64,000 bases of DNA from Owenia fusiformis (GCA_903813345.2 CAIIXF020000012.1:28654684-28718683), one strand, 5' to 3'. Positions 15,655 through 27,735 are shown, counted from the stretch's first letter. Notes: generated from the sequence alone by a model not told the origin. Numbers and translations: made by a program.

Positions 15655-15845
15655 GGAAATTGTGGAATAATTTTTTTATGAAAAATCTAGAAATATCACC
15701 AAAATCAAATTATGACTATTCAAAAGAAGACATTCAAATCTATATTATGTAAAAAACATCAAATTTGTCCGATGCAGGGGTAACGCTCAATTAGAGTGAT
15801 GAACTTCATTCTTCAAACAGAGAATAGTCCTTTGAGGTTTTAGAT
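15655..15845. repeat. Dispersed repeat R2 copy
   Basis: A 190-bp block (TTATGACTATTCAAAAGAAG, then CAAATTTGTCCGATGCAGG, then TGATGAACTTC) recurs at about 25495-25670 and, more diverged, at 25310-25440. The latter two lie inside the TIR element 24981-26573. No coding content. Confidence 0.65.
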
Positions 15846-15849
15846 AACA

Positions 15850-16899
15850 TGCTCTAATAATCTCCATCACGATTGGTGCATAGCTGAATGCATGTCCAAA
15901 TATGGAAAAATGGGTGATGCATGGCTTATAGTCTTCAGGAAATTTCAGGAAAAAATTGACCAAATTCTGACCCCATTAAGTTAAATACATATCTGGATTA
16001 ATTTCTAGGGGGAGGGGGGAGTAGGGGGTCAAGCACAGGTTTTAATATTCTCTTATTTGAAAGTATATGTAACGGGTCTACATTACTCTCAAAAGCACTC
16101 AATCAAATCTCATTTTTCCAAAATTTCTTGGAGGGAGGAGCCGCCAAAACTTACGGCTCGCTTGGCCCGCGTCTTCTTCAGGAAATTTGAAATTTGTTGC
16201 TTTAAACCATGGTGATGTTACTTAAACAAGTCTAAAAATGAAACTTTCAGATCTTCATGATTATAAATCGTCTGTTAGATGACCAAATTCAAAGAATATT
16301 CCTTCATCACTTGTTCCATGTTATTCTCTTAAAAGTTTTTTGGGACACCCTGTAGATATAAAGGACTTCAAATAAAGTGAATGTTCATTACATTTGAGTT
16401 ACATATCTCACACAGACACTATAGGGCATATACATGTGGTAGGGTTATCTGCGAATGATTCACCCATTGCATGGATTCAATAGGTATAACAAAGCATCTG
16501 AGATAAGAAATAATCCTCCAATCCCATGTTCAATTACAGTATTTTGTATTTAGCATCTAGCACACTTAAAAAGAATGGTTCAGAATGTTGCCCAGGGACC
16601 CATTATCACTTTCAAAATATGATAAACAATATAATTAACACATCCGAACAAATGCTTTATTTTTATACATTTACTAATCTAGAATTAGGAATTATTACAA
16701 AAACATATAGTAGAAAATTACGTATTGACATATGGTTGCCCTGGGTTTAGAGTCAGCCAACACTAAAACAAAGAATTCTTCAGGTTTAACATGACCGTAT
16801 GAACCTGATACGTATTTTAAAAGGATATAAAGCAGAAATCGATGAATCTAAAATTGATTCTATTGGGAATATGAACAAAATGGCCAAACTTTCCAAAAC
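15850..16899. other. Gene-free stretch
   Basis: AT-rich sequence with no recognisable gene or repeat family apart from a G-rich patch at about 16010-16030. A 74-codon frame at 16526-16750 has no recognisable domain and is not called. Confidence 0.4.
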
Positions 16900-18945
16900 T
16901 TGGCTCATGAATTGATCAAATGCAAAAAAATCTGAAACTTGATTTAGTTGATTTAGCATACAAAATTTCCGAAACTTGGCTAATGGATTGAACTGTGCAA
17001 AAAATCTGAAATGGCTAATTAGTGACTAGTGAAGATGACTTGGCTATTATTTTTGCATACAGAGAACTTCTCAAAAATTTTTTTTCTGAAACTTAGCTTA
17101 TAGCTGATTCAGTGCAATAAATCTAAAATTTAGCTAAAAGAATGATTCAGCATAAAAATTCTGAAATTTGGCTAATGGATTCATTTAGCGCAAAAAATCT
17201 GAAATTTAGCTAAAGGAATGATTCAGCATAAAAATTCTGAAATTTGGCTAATGGATTCATTTAGCACAAAAAATCTAAAACTTAGCTAAAGGAATGATTC
17301 AGCATAAAATTCTGAAATTTGGCTAATGGATTCATTCAGCGCAAAAAATCTGAAACTTAGCTAAAGGAATGATTCAGCATAAAAATTCTGAAATTTGGCT
17401 AATGGATTCATTTAGCGCAAAAAATCTGAAACTTAGCTAAAAGAATGATTCAGCATAAAATTCTGAAATTTGGCTAATGGATTCATTTAGCGCAAAAAAT
17501 CTGAAACTTAGCTAAAGGAATGATTCAGCATAAAAATTCTGAAATTTGGCTAATGGATTCATTTAGCGCAAAAAATCTGAAACTTAGCTGAAGGAATGAT
17601 TCAGCATAAAAATTCTGAAATTTGGCTAATGGATTCATTTAGCGCAAAAATCTAAAACTTAGCTAAAGGAATGATTCAGCATAAAATTCTGAAATTTGGC
17701 TAATGGATTCATTTAGCGCAAAAAATCTAAAACTTAGCTAAAGGAATGATTCAGCATAAAATTCTGAAATTTGGCTAATGGATTCATTTAGCGCAAAAAA
17801 TCTAAAATTTAGCTAAAAGAATGATTCAGCATAAAAATTCTGAAATTTGGCTAATGGATTCATTTAGCGCAAAAAATCTGAAACTTAGCTAAAGGAATGA
17901 TTCAGCATAAAAATTCTGAAATTTGGCTAATGGATTCATTTAGCGCAAAAATCTAAAACTTAGCTAAAGGAATGATTCAGCATAAAAATTCTGAAACTTG
18001 GCTAATGGATTCATTTAGCGCAAAAATCTAAAATTTAGCTAAAGGAATGATTCAGCATAAAAATTCTGAAACTTGGCTAATGGATTCATTTAGCGCAAAA
18101 ATCTAAAACTTAGCTAAAGGAATGATTCAGCATAAAAATTCTGAAACTTGGCTAATGGATTCATTTAGCGCAAAAATCTAAAACTTAGCTAAAGGAATGA
18201 TTCAGCATAAAATTCTGAAATTTGGCTAATGGATTCATTTAGCGCAAAAAATCTAAAACTTAGCTAAAGGAATGGTTCAGCATAAAATTCTGAAATTTGG
18301 CTAATGGATTCATTTAGCGCAAAAATCTAAAACTTAGCTAAAGGAATGATTCAGCATAAAATTCTGAAATTTGGCTAATGGATTCATTTAGCGCAAAAAT
18401 CTAAAACTTAGCTAAAGGAATGATTCAGCATAAAATTCTGAAATTTGGCTAATGGATTCATTTAGCGCAAAAAATCTAAAATTTAGCTAAAGGAATGATT
18501 CAGCATAAAATTCTGAAATTTGGCTAATGGATTCATTTAGCGCAAAAATCTAAAACTTAGCTAAAGGAATGATTCAGCATAAAAATTCTGAAATTTGGCT
18601 AATGGATTCATTTAGCGCAAAAAATCTGAAACTTAGCTAAAGGAATGATTCAGCATAAAATTCTGAAATTTGGCTAATGGATTCGTTTAGCGCAAAAAGT
18701 CTAAATTTTAGCTAAAGGAATGATTCAGCATAAAATTCTGAAATTTGGCTAATGGATTCATTTAGTGCAATAAATCTGAAACTTAACTAAAGGAATGATT
18801 CAGCATAAAATTCTGAAATTTGGCTAATGGATTCATTTAGCGCAAAAAAATCTAAAACTTAGCTAAAGGAATGATTCAGCATAAAATTCTGAAATTTGGC
18901 TAATGGATTCATTTAGCGCAAAAAAATTGAAACTTCATTAATGAA
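16900..18945. repeat. 75-bp dimeric satellite, about 26 units
   Basis: The unit joins two related half-units: GATTCAGCATAAAATTCTGA, then AATTTGGCTAATG; and GATTCATTTAGCGCAAAAAA, then TCTAAAACTTAGCTAAAGGAAT. The left border (16900-17140) keeps irregular ancestral monomers, while the right part is homogeneous. It ends 70 bases before the receptor start codon, so it forms the 5' flank of that gene. Confidence 0.9.
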
Positions 18946-19015
18946 CTGATTCAGTGTACAGATTTTCGGCTAAATGGATTAATTCATCATAAACGAGACG
19001 CTATACAAAATCATC

Positions 19016-22000
19016 ATGGAGGAAAACACTGGCATAATGGTCGACAGAATATTACCCACTGCAGTTATGATACTGTTGGCAACGACAGGCTGCTTTCTCA
19101 ACTTATTCATGGTGGTAGTGGCCATAATAGACAACAAATGCCAAGACTATAATAAGTTCATTACACTACATTCAATGAATGATCTTGTGCTCTGTGTGTT
19201 TATTCTACCCGTAAGGGTATATTTTACATGGGTTCAGGATGAAGATTTGTATCCAAGTGACGTCTTCTGCAAGACATACTCAATCATTTTTCATAGTATA
19301 ATTATTGTTAATAGTTTTATCTTAATTGCCGTTGTCATCAGCCAGTATATCCTCATAACAAAATCTCAGGAAAACTTCAAGAACCTTTTCAAAAAAAGAA
19401 AGTTTGTGACAATTACTAGCTTTCTTTATCTACTTGGAATCATAATGGTGATCGGAGCACATTTATCTACTACTGACACATTTTCACCAACACAAATGGA
19501 CTGTTTGAAAAATATAACGGAGGAAGATACCAAAAGCGGGCCAGTTATCATTTTAGTAATATTGATAGCCATGGAGATACTGACAGTAGCTGCCATTTAT
19601 ACAAAAATAATATATTTTCTGAGGAAAAAGAGAACAAAGAAAAACATTAACTATTCCATCCATTTAATTTATTTTCTTATTGCGAGCGGCTCATTTTCTC
19701 TACAAACTGTTCCGTCATCTCTTGTTCGAAGGATACTATCACAAAAGTATATAACTCATCACATATTGACATGGGTCATGATGATTTCTATGAGCACATC
19801 TGCCCTATTTCCTTTGATATTTATCATAAGAATACCACAGTATACGTATGCTTTTAAGGCATTATTGGATCGTAAAACTCCTCAGAATTATCGAAGGGCT
19901 CAGATGAGGAAACGGGTTCTGTTTCATGCATCAAAAGAACTTACAGAAATTAAAATTAAGACAAATTCTGTCAATCTATTAAATGATTGTCCTAAAAAAG
20001 ATGAAAATCCTAAAAAAGATGACGATCTTAACAAAGATGACAATTGTTACAAAGATGGCAATCCGAACAAAGATGACAATCCTAACAAAGATGACAATTG
20101 TAACAAAGATGACAATTCCTGCAAAAGTGACAATCCTACCAAAAATGACAATCCTAACAAAGAAGACGATCGTAACAAAGATGACAATCCCACCAAAAAT
20201 GACAATCCTCACAAAGATGACAATCGTAACAAAGATGACAATTCCTGCAAAAATGACAATCCTACCAAAAATGACAATCCTACCAAAAATGACAATCCTA
20301 ACAAACATGACGATCATAACAAATATGCCAATCCCAACAAAAATGACAATTCTCACAAAGATGACAATCCCAACAAAGATGACAATCCTAACAAAGATGA
20401 CAATCCTAACAAAGATGACAATCTTAACAAAGATGACAATCCTAACAAAGATGACAATTCCTGCAAAAATGACAATCCTACCAAAAATGACAATCCTAAC
20501 AAAGATGCCGATCGTAACAAAGATGACAATCCCAACAAAAATGACAATCCTCACAAAGATGACAATCCCAACAAAGATGACAATCCTAACAAAGATGACA
20601 ATCCTATCAAAGATGATGATCTTTTTAACAAAGATCACAATTGCTACAAAGATGACAATCCTAACAAAGATGACAATCCAAACAAAGATGACAATCCTAA
20701 AAAAGATGGCAATCAAAACAAAAATGACAATCCCAACAAAAATGATAAATCCTGCAAAAATGACAATCCTTGCAAAAATGACAATCCTAACAAAAATGAC
20801 AATCCTAACAAAGATGACAATCCTAACAAAGATAACGATCGTAACAAAGATGACAATTCCTGCAAAAATGACAATCCTAACAAAGATGACAATCCTAACA
20901 AAGATGACGATCGTGACAAAGATGACAATCCCAACAAAAATGACAATCCTCACAAAGATGACAATCCTAACAAAGATGACAATTCCTGCAAAAATGACAA
21001 TCCTAGCAAAAATGACAATCCTAACAAAGATGACAATCCCTGTAAAGATGACAATCCTAACAAAGATGACGATCTTATTAACAAAGATAAAAATTGCTAC
21101 AAAGATAACAATCCTAATAAAGATGTCAATCCAAACAAAGATAACAAAAATGACAATCCTACCAAAAATGACAATCCTAACAAAGATGACAATCCTAACA
21201 AAGATGACGATCGTGACAAAGATGACAATCCCAACAAAAATGACAAACCTCACAAAGATGACAATCCTAACAAAGATGACAATTCCTGCAAAAATGACAA
21301 TCCTAAGAAAAATGACAATCCTAACAAAGATGACAATCCCTGTAAAGATGACAATCCTAACAAAGATGACGATCTTATTAACAAAGATAAAAATTGCTAC
21401 AAAGATGACGATCCTAATAAAGATGTCAATCCAAACAAAGATGACAATCCCAACAAAGATGGCAATCCTAACAAAGATGACAATTCCTGCAAAAATGACA
21501 ATCCTAACAAAGATGACAATCCTTACAAAGATGACAATCCTAACAAAGATGACAATCCTAACAAAGATGACGATTGTAACAAAGATGACAATTCCTGCAA
21601 AAGTGACAATCCTACCAAAAATGACAATCCTTACAAAGATGACGATCGTAACAAAGATGACAATCCCACCAAAAATGACAATCCTCAAAAAGATGACAAT
21701 CGTAACAAAGATGACAATTCCTGCAAAAATGACAATCCTACCAAAAATGACAATCCTACCAAAAATGACAATCCTAACAAAGATGACGATCATAACAAAT
21801 ATGCCAATCCCAACAAAAATGACAATCCTCACAAAGATGACAATCCCAACAAAGATGACAATCCTAACAAAGATGACAATCCTTACAAAGATGACAATCC
21901 TAACAAAGATGACAATCCTAATAAAGATGACGATTGTAACAAAGATGACAATTCCTGCAAAAATGACAATCCTACCAAAAATGACAATCCTCACAAAGAT

Positions 22001-22381
22001 GCCGATCGTAACAAAGATGACAATCCCAACAAAAATGACAATCCTCACAAAGATGACAATTCCAACAAAGATGACAATCCTAACAAAGATGACAATCCTA
22101 ACAAAGATGACAATCCTAACAAAAATGACAATCCTAACAAAGATGACGATCGTAACAAATATGACAATCCTAACAAAAATTACAATCCTAACAAAGATGA
22201 CCATCTTATTAACAAAGATAACAATCCTATCAAAGATGATGATCTTATTAACAAAGATGACAATCCTAACAAAGATGACAATCCTAACAAAGATGACAAT
22301 CCAAACAAAGATGACAATCCTAAAAAAGATGGCAATCAAAACAAAAATGACAATCCCAACAAAAATGACAATTCCTGCTAA
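19016..22381 (+). CDS. Intronless class A GPCR-like receptor with an 800-residue hexapeptide-repeat tail
   Basis: A single 1,121-codon frame. Residues 1-300 form a seven-helix receptor: helices at about 12-38, 48-72, 84-115, 128-150, 175-202, 212-235 and 250-274. Class A marks visible are Asn29 in helix 1, Asp56 in helix 2, and Cys85/Cys163 for the extracellular disulphide. The DRY motif is replaced by SQY (109-111), helix 6 lacks CWxP, and helix 7 has FP instead of NPxxY, so it is divergent and its ligand unknown. From about residue 322 to the end the protein is built of (N-P-N-K-D-D)n with Ser-Cys, Thr, His and Tyr variants, extremely hydrophilic and certainly disordered. The start (ATCATGG) has good context. 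The stop at 22379-22381 is a one-base change of a repeat unit (TGCAAA to TGCTAA), so tail length is probably variable. Receptor call good; expression of the full tail is unproven. Confidence 0.75.
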   Translation: MEENTGIMVDRILPTAVMILLATTGCFLNLFMVVVAIIDNKCQDYNKFITLHSMNDLVLCVFILPVRVYFTWVQDEDLYPSDVFCKTYSIIFHSIIIVNSFILIAVVISQYILITKSQENFKNLFKKRKFVTITSFLYLLGIIMVIGAHLSTTDTFSPTQMDCLKNITEEDTKSGPVIILVILIAMEILTVAAIYTKIIYFLRKKRTKKNINYSIHLIYFLIASGSFSLQTVPSSLVRRILSQKYITHHILTWVMMISMSTSALFPLIFIIRIPQYTYAFKALLDRKTPQNYRRAQMRKRVLFHASKELTEIKIKTNSVNLLNDCPKKDENPKKDDDLNKDDNCYKDGNPNKDDNPNKDDNCNKDDNSCKSDNPTKNDNPNKEDDRNKDDNPTKNDNPHKDDNRNKDDNSCKNDNPTKNDNPTKNDNPNKHDDHNKYANPNKNDNSHKDDNPNKDDNPNKDDNPNKDDNLNKDDNPNKDDNSCKNDNPTKNDNPNKDADRNKDDNPNKNDNPHKDDNPNKDDNPNKDDNPIKDDDLFNKDHNCYKDDNPNKDDNPNKDDNPKKDGNQNKNDNPNKNDKSCKNDNPCKNDNPNKNDNPNKDDNPNKDNDRNKDDNSCKNDNPNKDDNPNKDDDRDKDDNPNKNDNPHKDDNPNKDDNSCKNDNPSKNDNPNKDDNPCKDDNPNKDDDLINKDKNCYKDNNPNKDVNPNKDNKNDNPTKNDNPNKDDNPNKDDDRDKDDNPNKNDKPHKDDNPNKDDNSCKNDNPKKNDNPNKDDNPCKDDNPNKDDDLINKDKNCYKDDDPNKDVNPNKDDNPNKDGNPNKDDNSCKNDNPNKDDNPYKDDNPNKDDNPNKDDDCNKDDNSCKSDNPTKNDNPYKDDDRNKDDNPTKNDNPQKDDNRNKDDNSCKNDNPTKNDNPTKNDNPNKDDDHNKYANPNKNDNPHKDDNPNKDDNPNKDDNPYKDDNPNKDDNPNKDDDCNKDDNSCKNDNPTKNDNPHKDADRNKDDNPNKNDNPHKDDNSNKDDNPNKDDNPNKDDNPNKNDNPNKDDDRNKYDNPNKNYNPNKDDHLINKDNNPIKDDDLINKDDNPNKDDNPNKDDNPNKDDNPKKDGNQNKNDNPNKNDNSC

Positions 22382-24150
22382 AATGACAATCCTAGCAAAA
22401 ATGACAATCCTAACAAAAATGACAATCCCAACAAAGATGACAATCCTAACAAAGATAACGATCGTAACAAAGATGACAATTCCTGCAAAAATGACAATCC
22501 TAACAAAAATGACAATCCTAACAAAGATGACGATCGTGACAAAGATGACAATCCCAACAAAAATGACAATCCTCACAAAGATGACAATCCTAACAAAGAT
22601 GACAATTCCTGCAAAAATGACAATCCTAACAAAAATGACAATCCTAACAAAGATGACAATCCTAAAAAAGATGACGACAGTAACAAAGATGACAATCCTA
22701 ACGAAAATGACAATCCTCACAAAGATGACAATCCCAACAAAGATGATGATCTTAACAAATATAACAGTCCCTGTAAAGATAACAACCCTAACAAAGATGA
22801 CGATCGTAACAAAGACGAAAATCATGACAAAGATGACAACATTAGCAAAGATGACAATCCTTACAAAGATGACGATCCTAACAAAGATGACAATCCGAAC
22901 AAGGATTACAATCTTAACAAAGATAACAATCCAAACAAAGATGGACCTCACATAGATGACAAGTCTGACAATGATGATGATTCTAGCAAATACGACAAAC
23001 CCTGCAAAGATAACTATCCTAACAAAGATGACAATCCCAACAAAGATATTTAGTCCTTACAAAGATGACAATCCCAACAAAGATGACAATCCTAACAAAG
23101 ATGACAATCCCAACAATGATGACAATCCGAACAAAGATGACAATCCCAACAAAGATGACAATCCTAACAAAGATGACAATCCCAACAAAGATGACAGTCC
23201 CAACAAAGATGACAATCCTAACAAAGATGACAATCCCAACAAAGATGACAGTCCCAACAAAGATGACAATCCTAACAAAGATGACAATCCCAACAAAGAT
23301 GACAATCCCAACAAAGATGTCTAATCCTAACAAAGATGACAATCCCAACAAAGATGACAATCCTAACAAAGATGACAATCCCAACAAAGATGTCTAATCA
23401 TAACAAAAATGACAATCCTAACAAAGATGACTAATCATAACAAAGATGACAATCCCAACAAAGATGACAATCCTAACAAAGATGACAATGCTAACAAAGA
23501 TGACAATCCCAACAAATATGACAATCCTAACAAAGATGACAATCCTAACAAAGATGGCAATGCTAACAAAGATGTCAATCCCAACAAAGATGTCTAATCA
23601 TAACAAAGAGGACAATCCCAACAAATATGACAATCCTAACAAAGATGAAAATCCTAACAAAGATGACAATCCCAACAAATATGACAATCCTAACAAATAT
23701 GACAATCCTAACAAATATGACAATCCTAACAAAGATGTCTAATCATAACAAAGATGACAATCCCAACAAATATGACAATCCTAACAAAGGTGACAATCCC
23801 AACAAAGATGACAATCCTAACAAAGATGACAATCCCAACAAATATGACAATCCTAACAAAGATGATAATCCCAACAAAGATGTCTAATCATAACAAAGAT
23901 GACAATCCCAATAAAGATGTCTAATCATAACAAAGATGACAATCCCAACAAAGATGACAATTCTAACAAAGATGACAATCCCAACAAAGATGACAATCCT
24001 AACAAAGATGACAATCCCAACAAAGATGTCTAATCCTAACAAAGATGACAATTCAAACAAAGATGACAATCCCAACAAAGATGACAATCCTAACAAAGAT
24101 GACAAACCCTACAAAGATAATAATCATAGCAAAGATGACGATGTTATTAA
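19983..24150. repeat. 18-bp minisatellite GACAATCCTAACAAAGAT, about 230 units
   Basis: Units of 18 bp (GACAATCCTAACAAAGAT and variants CCCAAC, CGTAAC, TCCTGC) run for over 4 kb. The first 2.4 kb is in frame with the receptor; the rest is beyond its stop and carries frameshifts. Longer higher-order blocks are visible, for example 20870-21080 against 21180-21380. Because the unit is a multiple of three, two plus frames and the minus frames are also open for up to 990 codons; these are artefacts of the repeat. Confidence 0.93.
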
Positions 24151-24640
24151 TTCATTGATACATGTATGAAAATTATGTTGCTGTGTATTTATTTTTTGAT
24201 AAACGCACGCCCTGACCATGGGTGACAGCATGTCATCCATGTGTTCATTTCAGTCAATGCAATGATTTTCCAACTAAGTTTTCATAATTTTTCTGCATCA
24301 AACTTATTATTTCATTTCCTATAATATTTTGACAAACAAAACCTTCTCAATAGTTTTCAAACGAATATCAATTGTTACCCCAACACCCCTATTTAGTATT
24401 TCTAAAAAATAAACTTGTCCAAAAATATATCAAATTTAAAACAACAGACAACAATTGTGTAGATGTAAATGGTGAACTGTTCTACTTCAGTATTGACCAA
24501 AGTCATTTTTGAATTGCAATAAAGAATCATACTCATAATGCACAAAGGCGAAGCCTGAGTACATTATCAGAATGGTTAGTACATACACAAATGCTTTTAT
24601 ATTTCCAATATAGAATGACACATGCTTTATTCCTTAATTA
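24151..24640. other. 3' flank of the receptor gene
   Basis: No gene is seen. An AATAAA at 24518-24523 could be the polyadenylation signal of the receptor transcript if it reads through the remaining repeat, which would give a 3'UTR of about 2.1 kb. This is weak. Confidence 0.3.
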
Positions 24641-24980
24641 TTTGTCCTTTGTATATACATGTACTTGTCGTTTGTGGCATTGCTATTTCATAAATACATT
24701 GAGATTTTGACCTACAAATGTTATATGTTCAAACTTTTATATCGGCGGGTCTATAGTGCTTCCTTATAGTAGCACACCAAGTTGTAAATAGCGATAACAT
24801 ATATAGTACAGAATACTCTACTTTTTAGCACATTAACGTTTTCGTTTATTTCCTTATTAACGAAAATCTAATTCCAATGAATATTTTAACGTATACGTAA
24901 CATTAACATTCCAAATAATGAATATAAAGTAAAATATAAGAAACAAAATGAAGAGATCATTCTCCAGTTAAACTGTTAAA

Positions 24981-26573
24981 CACGGTGTTATAGCATGACG
25001 GTTACGACACCTCTGAAAACGAGATTAGACGACTACGATCACTGATTTATCCAATAAAATGGCCGCGATGGAACAGAAAACTAAGGTTGGTGCATTATTT
25101 TCTTGTACTGTGTATCAATGAAAGGATGAACGATTTTTGTAGGCATCGCATTCGGTGATGCATTTAGTAATGAATATTTTGAACGTATTCTTTGCAAATT
25201 GATGCCCGAGGATAACATGAAATAAGCGAAAAACTGTTGAGTTTGAAATTCAAAAATACACAAAATTTAGAAAGGACGATTCTCGGTTTGGAGAACAGTC
25301 TCCTGGGCTTATAATTTTTTTAATGAAAAATATAGAAATATTACCCAAATTAAACTATGTTCTCAAAAGAGGACATTTAAATCTACAAGATGTAAAAATA
25401 ACAAATTGGTCTGAAGCAGGGATTAGGCTCAATTTGACCGATTCAATAAAATACAAGTCTCGATTTGGGGAAAGAAGTTCATCAGTGTACTGCGCTAATA
25501 TTTTTTTGCAAAAAATCTAGAAAATAATACCCAAATTAAATTATGACTATTCAAAAGAAGACATTCAAATCTATATTATGTAAAAAAATCAAATTTGTCC
25601 GAAGCAGGGATAATGCTCATTTAGATTGATGAACTTCGTTCTCCAAACCGAGAATCGTCCTTTGTTTATTTTTGTCGTAAGGGCATGGTCTACATTGCCT
25701 AACGACCTCGGGGTATATAGATGTAACCTACATACGATCATAAAAAGCCAATATTGAGCATTGGAAACCACCTATATATGTTCTACTTAAGCCATAATAT
25801 TGTTTTTTTAATTTGCGGTTACGCAAAAAATTGATTGACGGTTACGCGAAGCTCGTTCAAATATGTATCCCAGATTCATCTTTTTGACTTAAATTGGTTT
25901 CATAAATAAAGCAAGACACAATTTTTTCCTTGCCCTATAGAGGCTCAAACAAGAGCGTCTCTTGCGAGTCCTGAAAACAAATATAAGCAATTCACAACAT
26001 TCCATTTATCACCCATTATAACAATTACATGGAAAGAGGCTATCAGAACTAGCAACCTTAACTTGAAAGATGTACATGCACGTAACCGTCCGCTAAACAT
26101 CTAATGTACAACTAATACAATACGTTACCGTCCATAGAATTCATAAGTAGTCGTCTAACGACATCGCGTTTGAAACCTTATTATTTACAATATGACACGT
26201 TCCTGTTCTGGATTTGTCATTTTATGGCTTGTTATACACAGTTTACTTACTGTTAATAGTTTGAGAGGCTCTGAGGCACATATACTGAGAAATCACGAGA
26301 ATGGACTAAAAAATATGAACTTGGACATCTCAGACGGTAAGTTTACAGCTTATATTCCGCTTCTAGTAAACCACCTGGCAGATTTGACCCAGTCTTTATA
26401 ACCATCCATATATACGTCACCGAATGGAACTAGTTGAAAAGGAAATTTTATCTGTGAATCTTGCCTACAGGCGAGAAAGAGGACATGCTGTCTTTCCCAT
26501 CCGCCATTTTTGTTATCGTTACCGCAAAATTTTGCAAATCGCCTTGTCGTAACCGTCATGCTATAACACCGTG
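24981..26573. mobile_element. 1.6-kb TIR element with 29-bp CACGGTG ends; empty site present in copy B
   Basis: Perfect inverted ends CACGGTGTTATAGCATGACG plus GTTACGACA, flanked by GTTAAA at 24975-24980 and 26574-26579. The paralogous position near 28686 reads CAGTTAAAGGACATAATC without the insert, confirming transposition. The CGGTTACG motif (or complement) recurs at about 25000, 25818, 25840, 26083, 26122, 26515 and 26550, as transposase-binding repeats often do. A second inverted pair, GATTAGACGACTAC and GTAGTCGTCTAAC, lies inward. No transposase frame is seen, so it is non-autonomous. Its superfamily is open. Confidence 0.8.
26192..26336 (+). other. Possible captured signal-peptide exon inside the TIR element
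   Basis: An ATG opens a frame beginning with a textbook signal peptide (basic MTRSCSG, hydrophobic FVILWLVIHSLLTV, then NSLRGSEA as cleavage region) and about 25 further residues. It meets a consensus donor GGTAAGT at 26335-26341, after Asp-Gly. No partner exon is recognised within the element. It may be a host first exon carried by the transposon, or chance. The protein family is not recognised. Confidence 0.35.
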
Positions 26574-27358
26574 GTTAAAGGACATAATCAGCAATTTGGC
26601 ATTCAGTGTCGCTATCGCCATTATCCTTAGACGAGTACGACACGACTAAATAATGATAAAGCACATGAATGCTTCATTATTATAAAGATATGTTTTAAGT
26701 AAAATTACGACCCCTTATTTCTACCATCGTTTTAATTAATAACAGAAGAAAATGTTTTTTAATTGAGTGAATATACCTCGTCGTATGAGAAGCCAAAGTC
26801 GAGTGTAGATGAAAACAAAGTAACGAATTTTTCCTGTTTACCATTTGAAAAAGACAGTGCCACCACGGTTTCGGCACTTCCCGAGGTTGCGGTTTTAAGA
26901 TAAATCGTGTGGTCGTTAACATTTTATCTATTTCGACTTACACAGAATAAGTCGTCCAAATAGTGGTCGGTAAAGTCCGTCAAATAAATTGACGTCCGTC
27001 TTTGTCTGTCATACTTTCGAAGGGATGTTATATATATATTATTCTAGAATATCATTTTTGAGCAGTGAATTTAAGTTACGTACTCATCTGTATTAGTAGC
27101 ATTTTATCTCAAATTTGGATGCAAACCTGTCATTTTTTCATCTAAATATGTAGTATTTATATAAATGAAAATTCTGAAACATAATTATATAAAATTCCTC
27201 ACAGTCTTTAATTAACACATTGATTACAATATTTTGCTAAATAAATGTTACCCATTCTGACAATCAGCGTTATATGGTACTGCCATCTTAATAACTTCAT
27301 CGAACTTTCCAAAATTTAAATTGCACAGGACCGAAATAATCGTTTTCAGCAATCTAAA

Positions 27359-27735
27359 TAGTCCATTTGTCACCCCTATACATACTAAAGTGAACCTATG
27401 AATTGTTAAAAACACGATGTTTTATGGGTTATTTATAATAACAAGGGTTTTCTGAAGTGATTTAACTGGGTTGGACAAAAAGTTAGTTTGGGGAAAAAAG
27501 TATATCGGCTAATTAGGGAGGGGTGCATTGGCTTAACATGTTGACTATTGAATTAGCATCGGGATACCACCATGTACCTGGTATGTTACCATGGTGATAG
27601 ATACAAAAATTTTCCCCAACGTTACTTTTTGGGCAACCCAGCTAAATCACTCCAATAAACCCTAACGATAGTATTTGCACAGAAAAACATCATGTTTTTA
27701 AATATTCATACGTTAAGAAAATGACAAATGGACTA
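27359..27735. mobile_element. 377-bp foldback MITE in copy A
   Basis: The ends TAGTCCATTTGTCA and TGACAAATGGACTA are inverted. Inner arms are also complementary (for example TGATTTAACTGGGTT against AACCCAGCTAAATCA). Copy B lacks it (GCAATCTAAATGGGAG at about 29460), so the insertion is inferred directly from the paralogue. Target duplication is 3-4 bp (AAA or TAAA), ambiguous. Confidence 0.7.

Noticed and set aside
19979-22955. 990-codon frames on both strands over the 18-bp array
   Set aside because: They are by-products of a stop-free 18-mer. They have no receptor-like N-terminus and no independent start evidence.
22956-24169. Series of NPNKDD frames after the receptor stop
   Set aside because: Same minisatellite, interrupted by stops and frameshifts. 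It could be a former part of the tail, but there is no evidence of translation.
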